Assembly: GCF_009649845.1 (NCBI RefSeq)
Contig: NZ_WJIE01000005.1
Coordinates: forward strand, 186,001-250,000
Direction: 5' to 3'
Source of the DNA: Polyangium spumosum
GTDB lineage: Bacteria; Myxococcota_A; Polyangia; Polyangiales; Polyangiaceae
DNA: 64,000 nt
Each line of letters begins with the position of its first letter. The stretch's first letter is position 1. The position numbers and the translations under genes were made by a program. Under the pieces are notes generated by a model. That model did no database searches, was not told the origin of the DNA, and worked only from the letters and a program-made list of their open reading frames with translations. Below, in pieces: positions 52,579-60,708 of this stretch.

Positions 52579-54054
52579 GTGGGAAAATCATGGACCGTGG
52601 GGCAACAGATCGCGGCGGGCTTCTTGCTCCCGCTGCTCATCCTCATCACGCTGGGCTCGTTCTCCTACCGGTCGAGCCAGCGGCTCCTCGCGACGAGCGA
52701 GGCGGTCACGCAGGCGCACGAGGAGCTCACGGGGTTATCGAACTTCCTCGCGTCGCTCGACGAGACCGAGACGGGCAAACGTGGCTACGTGATCACGGGC
52801 CGCGACGATTTCCTGAAGCCCTATTACTCGGGTAAAAAAGGCGTCGCGACCGAGCTCCGGCAGCTCGAGGAGCTCTTCGGCGACGACCCCATCCAGAAAG
52901 AGCGCATCGGCGAGCTCCGCCCCCTCGTGGAGGAGCGCCTGCGCGAGATCGACGAGACGATCGAGGCACGCAGGGAGAGCGGGTTCGACGCGGCGCTGAA
53001 GATCGTCCTCGAAGGCACCGGCGCGCGGGTGATGGAGAACATCCGGCGCATCGTCGCCGAGATGAAGGCGCACGAGCACAAGCTCCTCACCGAGCGGAAC
53101 ACCGAGGCGAAGCAAGCCGCCGCGTGGCTCAGCCAGATCCTGATCTTCGGCACGCTCGTGGCCGTGCTGATCGTCGCGGCCGTGGGCCTCGTCGTGACCC
53201 GCGGCCTCGGGGCGCGTATCGGCGCGGCCGTGCAGCACATCCGCAGCGCCGCGGCCGAGCTCGAGGCGGCCGCGACCCAGCAGGTCAAGGGCGCGAAGGG
53301 GCAGGTCTCGGCGGCGACCGAGGTGAGCACGACGGTGCGCGAGCTCGTCACGACGTCGCGCCAGATCTCGGAGAGCGCGCAGCGGGTGACGCTCGTCGCG
53401 AGCGAGACGGCGCAGGCGGCCCGCGGCGGCAACCAGACCGTCGAGGGCGCGCAGGAGGCGATCGAGACCGTCCGGCGGCAGGTCGACCAGATCGTCGAGC
53501 ACATGCTCGATCTCGGCCGCAAATCCCAGGAGATCGGCGGGATCCTCGACATCGTCTCGGAGCTCGCCGAGCAGACGAACATCCTCGCGATCAACGCGAC
53601 GATCGAGGCCGTCGGCGCCGGGGAGTCGGGGCGGCGCTTCGGCGTCGTGGCGAGCGAGATCCGCAAGCTCGCCGATCGCGTGGGCGGGTCGGCCAAGGAG
53701 ATCCGCCGGCTCATCGAGGAGATCCGGACCGCGGCGAACACCACGGTGATGGCCACCGAGGACGGGGCGAAGGCGGTGGAGGCCGGGACGCGCCGGTTCG
53801 GCGAGGTGGCGCAGAGCTTCAAGCGGATCGTCGACTACGTGGGCTCGACGGCCGAGGCCTCCCGCGAGATCGAGCTCAGCACGAAGCAACAATCGAGCGC
53901 GATGGAGCAGGTCGCCTCCGCCATCGCGGACGTGGCCCAGACGGCGCGCGAGAGCGAGGCCGGATCGTCGCAGACCCTGAACACCGCGTCGCAACTCGCT
54001 GGTTTGTCCGGGGACCTCGTGCGCCTCATCCGGCGCGAGGAGTCGTCGGCTTGA
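52579..54054 (+). CDS. methyl-accepting chemoreceptor with CHASE3-like sensor domain (WspA-like)
   Basis: 491 aa, GTG start at 52579 with GGGAGG upstream. TM1 at ~8-27 (IAAGFLLPLLILITLGSF), a CHASE3-like helical domain (~35-180; LDETETGKRGYVITGRDDFL is its typical core), TM2 at ~182-205 (LVAVLIVAAVGLVV). No clear HAMP domain follows; the helices go straight into the signalling domain. The kinase-control tip reads EQTNILAINATIEAVGAGESGRRFGVVASEIRKLA, split here as EQTNILAINATIEAV and GAGESGRRFGVVASE: atypical for INATIEAVGAGE instead of LNAAIEAARAGE. Signals to CheA through the CheW proteins. Confidence 0.87.
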   Translation: MGKSWTVGQQIAAGFLLPLLILITLGSFSYRSSQRLLATSEAVTQAHEELTGLSNFLASLDETETGKRGYVITGRDDFLKPYYSGKKGVATELRQLEELFGDDPIQKERIGELRPLVEERLREIDETIEARRESGFDAALKIVLEGTGARVMENIRRIVAEMKAHEHKLLTERNTEAKQAAAWLSQILIFGTLVAVLIVAAVGLVVTRGLGARIGAAVQHIRSAAAELEAAATQQVKGAKGQVSAATEVSTTVRELVTTSRQISESAQRVTLVASETAQAARGGNQTVEGAQEAIETVRRQVDQIVEHMLDLGRKSQEIGGILDIVSELAEQTNILAINATIEAVGAGESGRRFGVVASEIRKLADRVGGSAKEIRRLIEEIRTAANTTVMATEDGAKAVEAGTRRFGEVAQSFKRIVDYVGSTAEASREIELSTKQQSSAMEQVASAIADVAQTARESEAGSSQTLNTASQLAGLSGDLVRLIRREESSA

Positions 54055-54566
54055 GCGCGCACGCGCTCGCGCTGCGCCGCGCCTTCGACGCCTCGTTCGC
54101 CGCGCCGTCCCGCGACGCCGAGCAGGCGGGGGCGCTCGTCCTCGCCATTCGAGCGGGCAGCCAGAGCTACGCGGTCCGGCTCTCCGACATCGACGGCGTC
54201 CACGAATGCCGCAAGATCGTGCCCCTTCCCGGGAGCCCCCCGGGCCTGCGTGGCATCACCGGGATCCGCGGCCGCCTCTTCGCCGTACACGCGCTCGCCT
54301 CGCTCCTCGGCCTGCCCGAGCCTCGCGAGAGGCCGCGCTGGCTCCTCCTCGCGGGCGGCGACGCGCCCATCGCCCTGAGCGTCACGGCCATCGAAGCCTG
54401 CCTCGAGGTGAGCCCGGCCGATCTCGTGCCCGCCGAGGGGGACGGCGAGGGCTTCGTCCGCGAGCTCGTCACGATCGCCGGGCAGACGCGCGGCGTGCTC
54501 GTCCTCGAACCCCTCGTCGAGCTGGCCAAAACGCGGGCCGGCGAGCGCCACGAGGGGGCGCCATGA
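54051..54566 (+). CDS. second CheW-like adaptor (WspD-like)
   Basis: 171 aa. The start is a TTG at 54051 that overlaps the receptor stop (TTGA), the only plausible initiator because there is no ATG or GTG nearby and coupling fits the operon. CheW fold: LVLAIRAGSQSYAVRLSDID, then GLRGITGIRGRLFAVHALA, ALSVTAIEACLEVSP and TRGVLVLEPLVELA. Second coupling protein between receptor and CheA; two CheW genes around cheR and mcp are characteristic of Wsp clusters. Its stop overlaps a 9-codon mini-ORF before cheA. Confidence 0.82.
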   Translation: MSAHALALRRAFDASFAAPSRDAEQAGALVLAIRAGSQSYAVRLSDIDGVHECRKIVPLPGSPPGLRGITGIRGRLFAVHALASLLGLPEPRERPRWLLLAGGDAPIALSVTAIEACLEVSPADLVPAEGDGEGFVRELVTIAGQTRGVLVLEPLVELAKTRAGERHEGAP

Positions 54567-54592
54567 GCGAGCGCCGGGAGGGTCGGCGATGA
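54563..54592 (+). other. 9-codon mini-ORF linking cheW and cheA
   Basis: ATG at 54563 overlaps the cheW stop (ATGA) and reads MSERREGRR to a TGA that overlaps the cheA ATG (54589). A ribosome could pass from cheW to cheA by two coupled restarts. It also contains GGGAGGG, a possible ribosome site for cheA, which is the simpler explanation. Confidence 0.4.
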
Positions 54593-56661
54593 AGGAGCTC
54601 GAGGATTATTTCCGGGACGAGGCGCACGAGATCGTCGAGGGCCTCACGCGGGACCTGCTCGTCCTGGAGAAGAACCCGACGGACACGGGGATCCTCGCCC
54701 GCTGCATGCGCCTCGCGCACACGCTGAAGGGGGCGGCGCGTGTGGTGCGGAAGAACCGCATCGGCGAGATGGCCCATACCATCGAGGACGCGCTGGCCCC
54801 GTTCCGGGACGGCGAGGAGCCGATCACCCGCGATTACGTGAGCGACCTCTTGCGGATCCTCGACCGGATCCGCGAGGAGACGACGAAGCTCGGGGCCGCG
54901 CCGTCGGAAATGGACGAGGCGCAGGGGCCCGCCGCGCTCACTTCGCCGCCGGAGGGCGACCGGCTGGAGACGGTGCGCGTCGACATCACCGAGATGGACG
55001 CCCTGCGCGAAGGTTTGTCGGAGGCGGCCATCCAGATCGGCCCGCTGAACGGGGGCCTCGGCGCGCTGCAGCACGCGCTCCGGCTCGTGGTCCTCTTGCG
55101 GAGCGAGCTCGCAGCCGGGGCAGGCGCGGGCGAGCGCGGGCGAGGCGCGAGGCTCGGCGCGGCGATACACGAGATCACGCAGAGCCTCCTCTCGGCCGAG
55201 CGAGACATCGGGTCGGCGGTCGGGCGGATCGAGCGCGAGCTCGGCGAGGTGCAGGAGCGCGCGTCGACGTTGCGGCTCCTGCCGGTGGGCGCGATCCTCG
55301 GCACGCTGGAGCTCACGGCGCGCGACGCGGCCGAGGCGCTCGGCAAGGACGTGAGCTTCTCGGCGCGTGGCGGCGACGTGCGCCTCGAAGGGCACGTGCT
55401 CTCCGCGGTGCGCGAGGCCTTGCTGCACGTGATCCGCAACGCGGTCGATCACGGCATCGAGCCTGTCGACGAGCGCATCGGCTGGGGCAAGCCCGAGGTC
55501 GGCCGCATCCACCTCGAGATCGAGCGGCGCGGCCGGATGGTCGTGTTCCGCGCGAGCGACGACGGGCGCGGGATCGACGTCGCGGCCGTGCGGCGAGCCG
55601 CCGCGGCGCGTGGCCTCGCCTCGGGGAGCGAGGCGCTCGGCGAGCAGGAGGCGCGCGACCTGGTCTTCCGCCCGGGGCTCTCGACGGCCCCGCAGGTCAC
55701 GGAGATCTCGGGGCGAGGCGTGGGGCTCGACGTCGTGCGCGAGGTGGCCGATCGCCTGCGGGGATCGGTCCGGCTCGAGAGCAAGCTCGGCGAGGGCACG
55801 ACGGTCGAGATCGAGGTGCCCGTGTCGCTCTCGTCGATCCCGGTGCTCTCGGTGATGTTCGGCGGATCGACGGCGCTCGTGCCGCTCGACGCGGTGCGGG
55901 GCACGCGGCGCGTGACGTCGAATGAGCGGCTCGCCGATCCCGAAGGCGAGCGGATCCTCTTTGGTGATCGGGCCGTGCCCTTCCTGCCGCTCGGCGTGGT
56001 GCTCGCGCCCGAGGGCGAGGCGCGCGAGTTGCCCGAGGTCTGCTCGGCGGTGATCATGCAGTCGGGCGAGGCGTGGATCGCGCTCGGCGTGGATCGTCTT
56101 CTCGGCACGATGGATGTCGTGCTCCGGCCGCTGCCGCCGGGCGCGGGGGCCCCGGCGGGCGTGGCGGGTGCGGCGTTCGACGCGCAGGGCGATCCGATGC
56201 TCGTGCTCGATCCCCCGACGCTGTCGAGGGTGAACACGCGCGAGATGACGACGGGCGCGCCGGCGACGCGGCGCCCGGCGCCGAAGCGTCTCCCGATCCT
56301 GGTCATCGACGACTCGCTCACGACGCGTATGCTCGAGCAGAGCATCCTCGAGTCGGCGGGTTACGAGGTGGACCTCAGCGCGTCGGCCGAGGAGGGGCTA
56401 CGCAAGGCGAAGGCGCGCAGGTACGGCCTGTTCATCGTGGATGTCGAGATGCCGGGCATGAACGGCTTCGAGTTCACGAAGGCGACGCGCGCCGATCCTG
56501 CGCTGCGCGACGTGCCCGTCATCATCGTCACCTCGCTCGCGACGACGAAGGATCGCGAGCGAGGCGCCGAGGCCGGAGCGTCGGCGTACATCGTGAAGGG
56601 CGAGTTCGACCAGAAGCTCTTCGTTCGCATGGTCGCGGAGCTCCTCGGGACGGCCTCATGA
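54589..56661 (+). CDS. CheA-type histidine kinase fused to a receiver domain (WspE-like)
   Basis: 690 aa hybrid sensor kinase. Hpt domain at 1-110 with the phosphorylated His H44 in RLAHTLKGAARVV; then a dimerisation region (~130-250); HATPase ~260-400 with N-box VIRNAVDHGIEPVDER and G-boxes ASDDGRGID and ISGRGVGLDVV; CheW-like P5 ~410-540; receiver ~563-688 with ILVIDDSLTTRML and LFIVDVEMPGMNGFEF (phospho-acceptor Asp). No P2 domain, as in WspE/FrzE types. The intramolecular receiver is typical of non-flagellar systems. Start at 54589, preceded by GGGAGGG. Confidence 0.9.
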   Translation: MKELEDYFRDEAHEIVEGLTRDLLVLEKNPTDTGILARCMRLAHTLKGAARVVRKNRIGEMAHTIEDALAPFRDGEEPITRDYVSDLLRILDRIREETTKLGAAPSEMDEAQGPAALTSPPEGDRLETVRVDITEMDALREGLSEAAIQIGPLNGGLGALQHALRLVVLLRSELAAGAGAGERGRGARLGAAIHEITQSLLSAERDIGSAVGRIERELGEVQERASTLRLLPVGAILGTLELTARDAAEALGKDVSFSARGGDVRLEGHVLSAVREALLHVIRNAVDHGIEPVDERIGWGKPEVGRIHLEIERRGRMVVFRASDDGRGIDVAAVRRAAAARGLASGSEALGEQEARDLVFRPGLSTAPQVTEISGRGVGLDVVREVADRLRGSVRLESKLGEGTTVEIEVPVSLSSIPVLSVMFGGSTALVPLDAVRGTRRVTSNERLADPEGERILFGDRAVPFLPLGVVLAPEGEARELPEVCSAVIMQSGEAWIALGVDRLLGTMDVVLRPLPPGAGAPAGVAGAAFDAQGDPMLVLDPPTLSRVNTREMTTGAPATRRPAPKRLPILVIDDSLTTRMLEQSILESAGYEVDLSASAEEGLRKAKARRYGLFIVDVEMPGMNGFEFTKATRADPALRDVPVIIVTSLATTKDRERGAEAGASAYIVKGEFDQKLFVRMVAELLGTAS

Positions 56662-57752
56662 GCAAGACACGTGTCCTCGTCATCGAAGACTCCCTCACCG
56701 TGCGCCGCCGTCTCGTGCTCGCGCTCGCGGCCGATCCTGGCTGCGAGGTCGTGGGCGAGGCCGGGGACGGCGAGCGAGGCATCACGCTCTGCGAGTCGCT
56801 CCGGCCCGACGTGGTCACGCTGGATCTGATCCTCGAGCGGGGCACCGGCATCGAGGTCACCGAGCACATCATGGCGTTTTGCCCGACGCCGATCGTGATC
56901 GTGTCGGCCGCGTCGAACCGTGGCGACATGACCAAGACCTACGACGCGCTCCGGGCCGGCGCGCTCGAGGTGATCGAGAAGCCGACGGGCGACGCGCCCG
57001 ACGAGGAGTGGTCGCGGCGCTTCGTGGAGACGGTCAAGCTCGCCGCGAAGATCCGGGTGATCACGCACCCGCGCGGCAAGCTGAAGGCGAACCCGAGCGC
57101 GCCGCCCGTCCTCGCGCCTGCCCCGCTCCCGGCGCGGCCGGTGTCGCTCGTGGAGCCGCCCTCGAGCCACGGGCTCGTCGCGATCGGCGCCTCCACCGGC
57201 GGCCCTGGCGCGCTCGTGCAGATCCTGCGCCAGTTGCCCGCGACGTTCCCGCTGCCGGTGCTGCTCGTGATCCACATCGGCCTGCCGTTTGGCCGTGCGT
57301 TCGCCGAGTGGCTGGACGGCATGGTGCCGCTCTCGGTGGTGGAGGCGAAGCACGGCGATCTGTTGCCTCCGCCGGGCGCGGGGCGTGTCCTGATGGCGCC
57401 TCCCGACCGGCACCTCGTCGTGCGAGGCGGCAGGCTCTGGCTCGACGACGGTCCGGAGCGCCACTCGTGCAAGCCCTCGGTCGACGTCCTCTTCGAATCG
57501 GTCGCCGAGGAGTTTGGTCGTGCGGCGATCGGCTGCTTGCTGACGGGCATGGGCAAGGACGGCGCGCTCGGCCTGCTCGCGATGAAGCGCGCGGGCGCGA
57601 TGACGCTCGTGCAGGACGAGTCCACGTCGGTCGTCTTCGGGATGCCACGCGAGGCGATCCGGCTCGGCGCGGCGAGCCGCATCCTGCCGGTCGGCGAGTT
57701 CGGTCGGACGTTGCTGATGCTCGGTCGCGCGGGGCGAGGGGGGAATGTGTAA
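56658..57752 (+). CDS. CheB-type protein-glutamate methylesterase (WspF-like)
   Basis: 364 aa. Receiver domain (1-~125) with D56 in VVTLDLILERGTG; methylesterase domain (~170-355) with the catalytic Ser in GASTGGPGALVQIL, His in VIHIGLPFG and Asp in LLTGMGKDGALG. Removes methyl groups from the receptor and is activated by phosphorylation, opposing the CheR encoded upstream. ATG overlaps the cheA stop (ATGA). It is the last intact gene of the operon; only a fragment of a response-regulator gene follows. Confidence 0.9.
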   Translation: MSKTRVLVIEDSLTVRRRLVLALAADPGCEVVGEAGDGERGITLCESLRPDVVTLDLILERGTGIEVTEHIMAFCPTPIVIVSAASNRGDMTKTYDALRAGALEVIEKPTGDAPDEEWSRRFVETVKLAAKIRVITHPRGKLKANPSAPPVLAPAPLPARPVSLVEPPSSHGLVAIGASTGGPGALVQILRQLPATFPLPVLLVIHIGLPFGRAFAEWLDGMVPLSVVEAKHGDLLPPPGAGRVLMAPPDRHLVVRGGRLWLDDGPERHSCKPSVDVLFESVAEEFGRAAIGCLLTGMGKDGALGLLAMKRAGAMTLVQDESTSVVFGMPREAIRLGAASRILPVGEFGRTLLMLGRAGRGGNV

Positions 57753-57776
57753 AAGGAAAGGTCGGGGCAGAGGAAG

Positions 57777-57845
57777 CCACATATCCTCGTGGTCGACGAC
57801 AACCTCACCGTGAGGGGCCGCGCGGCTCGTCTGCACGACGGGGCC
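57777..57845 (+). pseudogene. truncated response-regulator receiver (remnant of a wspR-like gene?)
   Basis: In frame, 18-24 bp after cheB, the DNA codes for RKPHILVVDDNLTVRGRAAR, which is the start of a receiver domain (beta-1 with VVDD and the N-L-T-V-R helix). The conserved sequence then ends abruptly within ~25 codons and passes into the unrelated 3' end of the minus-strand DUF6968-like gene. There is no start codon in the expected place. In Wsp clusters a GGDEF response regulator (wspR) follows cheB at this position, so this is most likely what remains of the output regulator. An alternative is chance similarity, unlikely given the position and motif. Confidence 0.6.
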
Positions 57846-57862
57846 GGGTGCCTCCACGAGCG

Positions 57863-58339
57863 TCATTCCGTCTTCGGCTTCGCCCGCGCCTTGCGGCGGG
57901 CTTCGCGACGCTCGTGGCGCTCGCGAATGGGGCGGACGAGCTCCTCGATCTCCCCTTGGATCATTTTTTCCATACGCTGTTCAAATGCGAGGCCAAATCC
58001 CGAAGGCATGACCATGTGAAAACCAGTGTCATTTTCCGCGTCTTCTGGGAATCCCTCCCATCGAAGCGGAATGCCGCTCTGCACGAGCTTGCTGCGGATA
58101 CCTATGAGGGCATTTTGGAGCGCCGCCATCGAATCAATGCTTTTGCCGAATTGCATCGAGTCGTCCCCCAACCCCAGGATGACGAAGGGGCATCTCCACA
58201 CATCGTCCCCAGGGGGTAATTCAGGAGAACCGACGCGGACCACGACGATGCCGCCAACGGCATCACGTCGCTCGAGGCGGCGCTCGGCGATCCAGCGTGT
58301 TCGTTTGGTTTTCGAGGTGGTCTTTTTAGGCTTGGACAT
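57863..58339 (-). CDS. DUF6968-like protein
   Basis: 158 aa, start at 58339 (MSKPKKTTSKTKRTRW). The core IAERRLERRDAVGGIVVVRV, DDVWRCPFVILGLGDDSMQF and IDSMAALQNALIGIRSKL agrees from memory with the DUF6968 family of small proteins. The C-terminus is a charged helix (RPIRERHERREARRKARAKP). Two bases after the upstream lipoprotein's stop, so these form an operon, and the pairing invites comparison with a secreted effector and a protective partner. That idea has no direct evidence. Convergent with the remnant receiver frame. Confidence 0.6.
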   Translation of the reverse strand: MSKPKKTTSKTKRTRWIAERRLERRDAVGGIVVVRVGSPELPPGDDVWRCPFVILGLGDDSMQFGKSIDSMAALQNALIGIRSKLVQSGIPLRWEGFPEDAENDTGFHMVMPSGFGLAFEQRMEKMIQGEIEELVRPIRERHERREARRKARAKPKTE

Positions 58340-58341
58340 TA

Positions 58342-59052
58342 TCATTTCCCAAAATTTCTGTGGCAATAGCCGCGCTTCTCCTGTTCGGTCAGCAGGGTCT
58401 TTTCCCAGCACCTCGCACGGTCGTCACGCCTGCGAATCGCGTTGCAAAAGTTCTCCCACATCACGCCGCCGGCCGCGGCCGCGTCGAGGCAACGGTTCAG
58501 GTTCGGCGGGGGCTGCTTCGGTTTCCGAGCCACCTCCGCAATCTCCCCCGTGGCCTCCACCGCCGCGGCAATCGCGACGGCGACGGGGGCCGCATCGATG
58601 ACGATCTCCGCGAGAGCGACCACCACCAGCACAAACGCCGCGGCGTTCCCGACGAGCGCACGCTCGGCCGCCGTTTGCCCGTTCGCAGGCGCGGGCGACG
58701 CGGACACGCGCAGCTTGCCGAGCAGCTCCTCCGACACCGTCATCCCTCGCAGCGCGATCCGCATGCAGATCGCGAGCTCCGGATGCGGCACGCCTCTTCC
58801 CTCGACCTCCACGACGCGGCCCTCTTCGTCGACCTTCACCGTCGCATCGAACGTGTAGTACCCCCCTCCGAGCTCGCCACCGAGCTCGTCGACACACGCC
58901 CGCAATCGCTCCGCGGTGGCGGCGGGGAGGCGCGGGCGATCGTCCGGGTGGTGGCGGATCGTGGCCGAGGAGCAGCCAAACGGCACGAGCGCCACCGTCG
59001 CGAGGCCGAGCAGCCCGAAGGAAACGAAGGTTCGCATCCGCTGAAGCCGCAT
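58342..59052 (-). CDS. lipoprotein with a Cys/Trp-containing C-terminal domain
   Basis: 236 aa. Start at 59052 (MRLQRMRTFVSFG) or the ATG at 59037; both give the signal FGLLGLATVALVPFGC with lipobox. The first domain (~40-130) resembles the AgmX/TonB C-terminal type (FDATVKVDEEGRVVEVEGRG, then LAICMRIALRGMTV). A strongly hydrophobic Ala/Val segment follows (VVVALAEIVIDAAPVAVAIA). The last ~55 residues are a compact Cys/Trp module (LNRCLDAAA, MWENFCNAIRRRDDRARCW, KRGYCHRNF), like C-terminal domains carried by exported polymorphic proteins. It precedes the DUF6968-like gene by 2 bp. Confidence 0.6.
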   Translation of the reverse strand: MRLQRMRTFVSFGLLGLATVALVPFGCSSATIRHHPDDRPRLPAATAERLRACVDELGGELGGGYYTFDATVKVDEEGRVVEVEGRGVPHPELAICMRIALRGMTVSEELLGKLRVSASPAPANGQTAAERALVGNAAAFVLVVVALAEIVIDAAPVAVAIAAAVEATGEIAEVARKPKQPPPNLNRCLDAAAAGGVMWENFCNAIRRRDDRARCWEKTLLTEQEKRGYCHRNFGK

Positions 59053-59116
59053 GACCAAGATGCGACCAGACGTCTCGAGCTCCGTCAACCTGACCAGTAC
59101 GCACCATCACCAAACG

Positions 59117-59373
59117 ACGCGTCTCGAAGTCTCGCGCGGCCGTCTCGAAGTCTCGTGCGCGAACCCCGAAGGTCTCGCCCACGCGTCTCCAGGTCTCGCC
59201 CACGCGTCTCAAAGTCTCGTGCGACCGTCCCGAAGGTGAGCGAACGAACCCCGAAGGTCTCGCCCACGCGTCTCCAGGTCTCGCGCACGCGTCTCAAAGT
59301 CTCGTGCGCCCGCCTCGAAGGTGAGCGAACGAACCCCGAAGGTCTCGCCCACGCGTCTCCAGGTCTCGCCCAC
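59117..59373. repeat. 85-bp tandem repeat array, left part (interrupted by a transposon)
   Basis: Units start at GAACCCCGAAGGTCTCGCCC (59161, 59246, 59331), exactly 85 bp apart and nearly identical. Each unit contains smaller ~21-bp elements of the form (A/G)GTCTCGCCCACGCGTCTC. Degenerate copies extend left to ~59117. The third unit stops at base 43 where the transposon begins, and continues at 62510. Noncoding; the frames are open on several phases but encode only low-complexity sequence. Confidence 0.88.
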
Positions 59374-59420
59374 GGGTGGTGCGGTAATTACCGCAGTCGC
59401 GCGTCAATTGACCGCAGTTT
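59374..59420. repeat. left transposon end with transposase-binding-like motifs
   Basis: After the terminal inverted repeat lies a perfect 16-bp palindrome TGCGGTAATTACCGCA (59380-59395) and a related AATTGACCGCAGTTT (59406-59420) that overlaps the transposase stop codon. The recurring AAT(T/-)GACCGCAGT core is also at the right end. Confidence 0.75.
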
Positions 59421-60546
59421 ACTCCCCTCCTTTCGGGTCATCGAACCCAGGGAACAGGGAGAGTTGGCCGATCGGCGGAGCCTTCGGGCGCCACGCGAAG
59501 AGGTCAAGCTGCCCGGTCGGATCGGCAACCGGCTCGACGGGGATCGCAACGGGCACCGGGGCGACCGGAGGCGGTTCATGGTGACGCTCTCCCGATGCCT
59601 TCCCGCCCCCCACGACGCGGAGGAAGCCGCGCCCGTTCGGAAGCTCCCGCGCCGTTGTCTCGGGGACGCGGGCCGCAAGCGGCTGACGTTCCGGGGGCTC
59701 GCACGGGCCCGCGGTGAGCAGGGCGGCCTGGAACTCTTCGATCGTCCACACGTGGTCGGTCAAGCCGAGCTGCATCGCCGGGGTCACGCGGAGCGTCTTC
59801 ACGACCGTTCCCAGGTTGTACCAGGCGTAGTTCAGCGCGACGGCGGCCTTGTGCCTGTCGATGCGCTTGCTGAACGCGAGGCAAAGCCGACGCATGCGCC
59901 CGATGTGGTGACGCATCGTCGCGTTGTTCCGCTCGACGTAGGCCGTGCTCGCCGCGTCCAAATCCGGGGCGCCGAAGATCGCCCGCTTCGTGATGAACGG
60001 ATCCCGGGGGGGCTCGTACCGATGATCGGCCGAACCCTCGCGCCGCCCGCGCTTCGTGTAGTTCTTCACGGTCTGCGCGTAATCGACGCCGGGACCGAAC
60101 GCGGAGCCGATCGCAGAGACGTAGGGCGCGAACCCGTCCGAGGTCATGGCTGGCATCACGACCAGGCGGGCGCGAAGGTCGGTCATGAAGGCGTCCGTCG
60201 ATGCCTGGTCGCGCTTGCCCACGTACCAGGCGATGACGAAGCGGCTCGACGCGTCCAGGGCGACGAAGGTGTACGCCTCGCCGACGTCCGGCCCGTCCTC
60301 TGGGGTCACGCGGGCCTGCTTCTTCCCGACGTAGCTCCAAATCTCATCGACGGTCACGAGGCTGCAATGCAGGCCCCGCGCGAGCCGGTTGTGAAGGTTC
60401 ACCGCGCCCTCGCCAAGGGAGAGCGCGAACCGTCCGATCGTCTTCTGTTGGACGCCGGTCATACGCTCGACGGCGCGCTCGCTATTGCCCTCTACCAGGG
60501 CCGCAAGGACGCGGAGACGCTTCTCTTCGGAAAGGAAGTTCGCCAT
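59419..60546 (-). CDS. IS1-like DDE transposase
   Basis: 375 aa. An N-terminal helix-turn-helix segment (residues 5-45, LVEGNSERAVERMTG) precedes an RNase H-fold core whose acidic triad can be read as D67 (VTVDEIWSYVGKK), D137 (MTSDGFAPYV) and E205 (AYVERNNATMRHH), followed by the IS1 hallmark LCLAFSKRIDRHKAA. The last ~95 residues are an unusual Pro-rich tail ending PIGQLSLFPGFDDPKGGE. The stop codon lies inside the left end of the element. It has no frameshift, unlike classical IS1. Start at 60546 (MANFLSEEKRLRV). Confidence 0.85.
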   Translation of the reverse strand: MANFLSEEKRLRVLAALVEGNSERAVERMTGVQQKTIGRFALSLGEGAVNLHNRLARGLHCSLVTVDEIWSYVGKKQARVTPEDGPDVGEAYTFVALDASSRFVIAWYVGKRDQASTDAFMTDLRARLVVMPAMTSDGFAPYVSAIGSAFGPGVDYAQTVKNYTKRGRREGSADHRYEPPRDPFITKRAIFGAPDLDAASTAYVERNNATMRHHIGRMRRLCLAFSKRIDRHKAAVALNYAWYNLGTVVKTLRVTPAMQLGLTDHVWTIEEFQAALLTAGPCEPPERQPLAARVPETTARELPNGRGFLRVVGGGKASGERHHEPPPVAPVPVAIPVEPVADPTGQLDLFAWRPKAPPIGQLSLFPGFDDPKGGE

Positions 60547-60708
60547 CGGGCACCAGCCCCGGCGACGGTCTATCGGGCGCCCCTCTGCGCCCTCGCCGCG
60601 TCGCCGTTGACGAACTTAAAGTACCACGAAACGCGCCGACAACGCGGAGAATCGGCGCGCAGGTCGGACACGGAATGTCCTAGCGATGTGGTGGGCCCGA
60701 AGTGCCGG

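Noticed and set aside
59117..59373. CRISPR array
   Set aside because: The units abut without unique spacers, are 85 bp long and contain nested repeats; no cas genes nearby.
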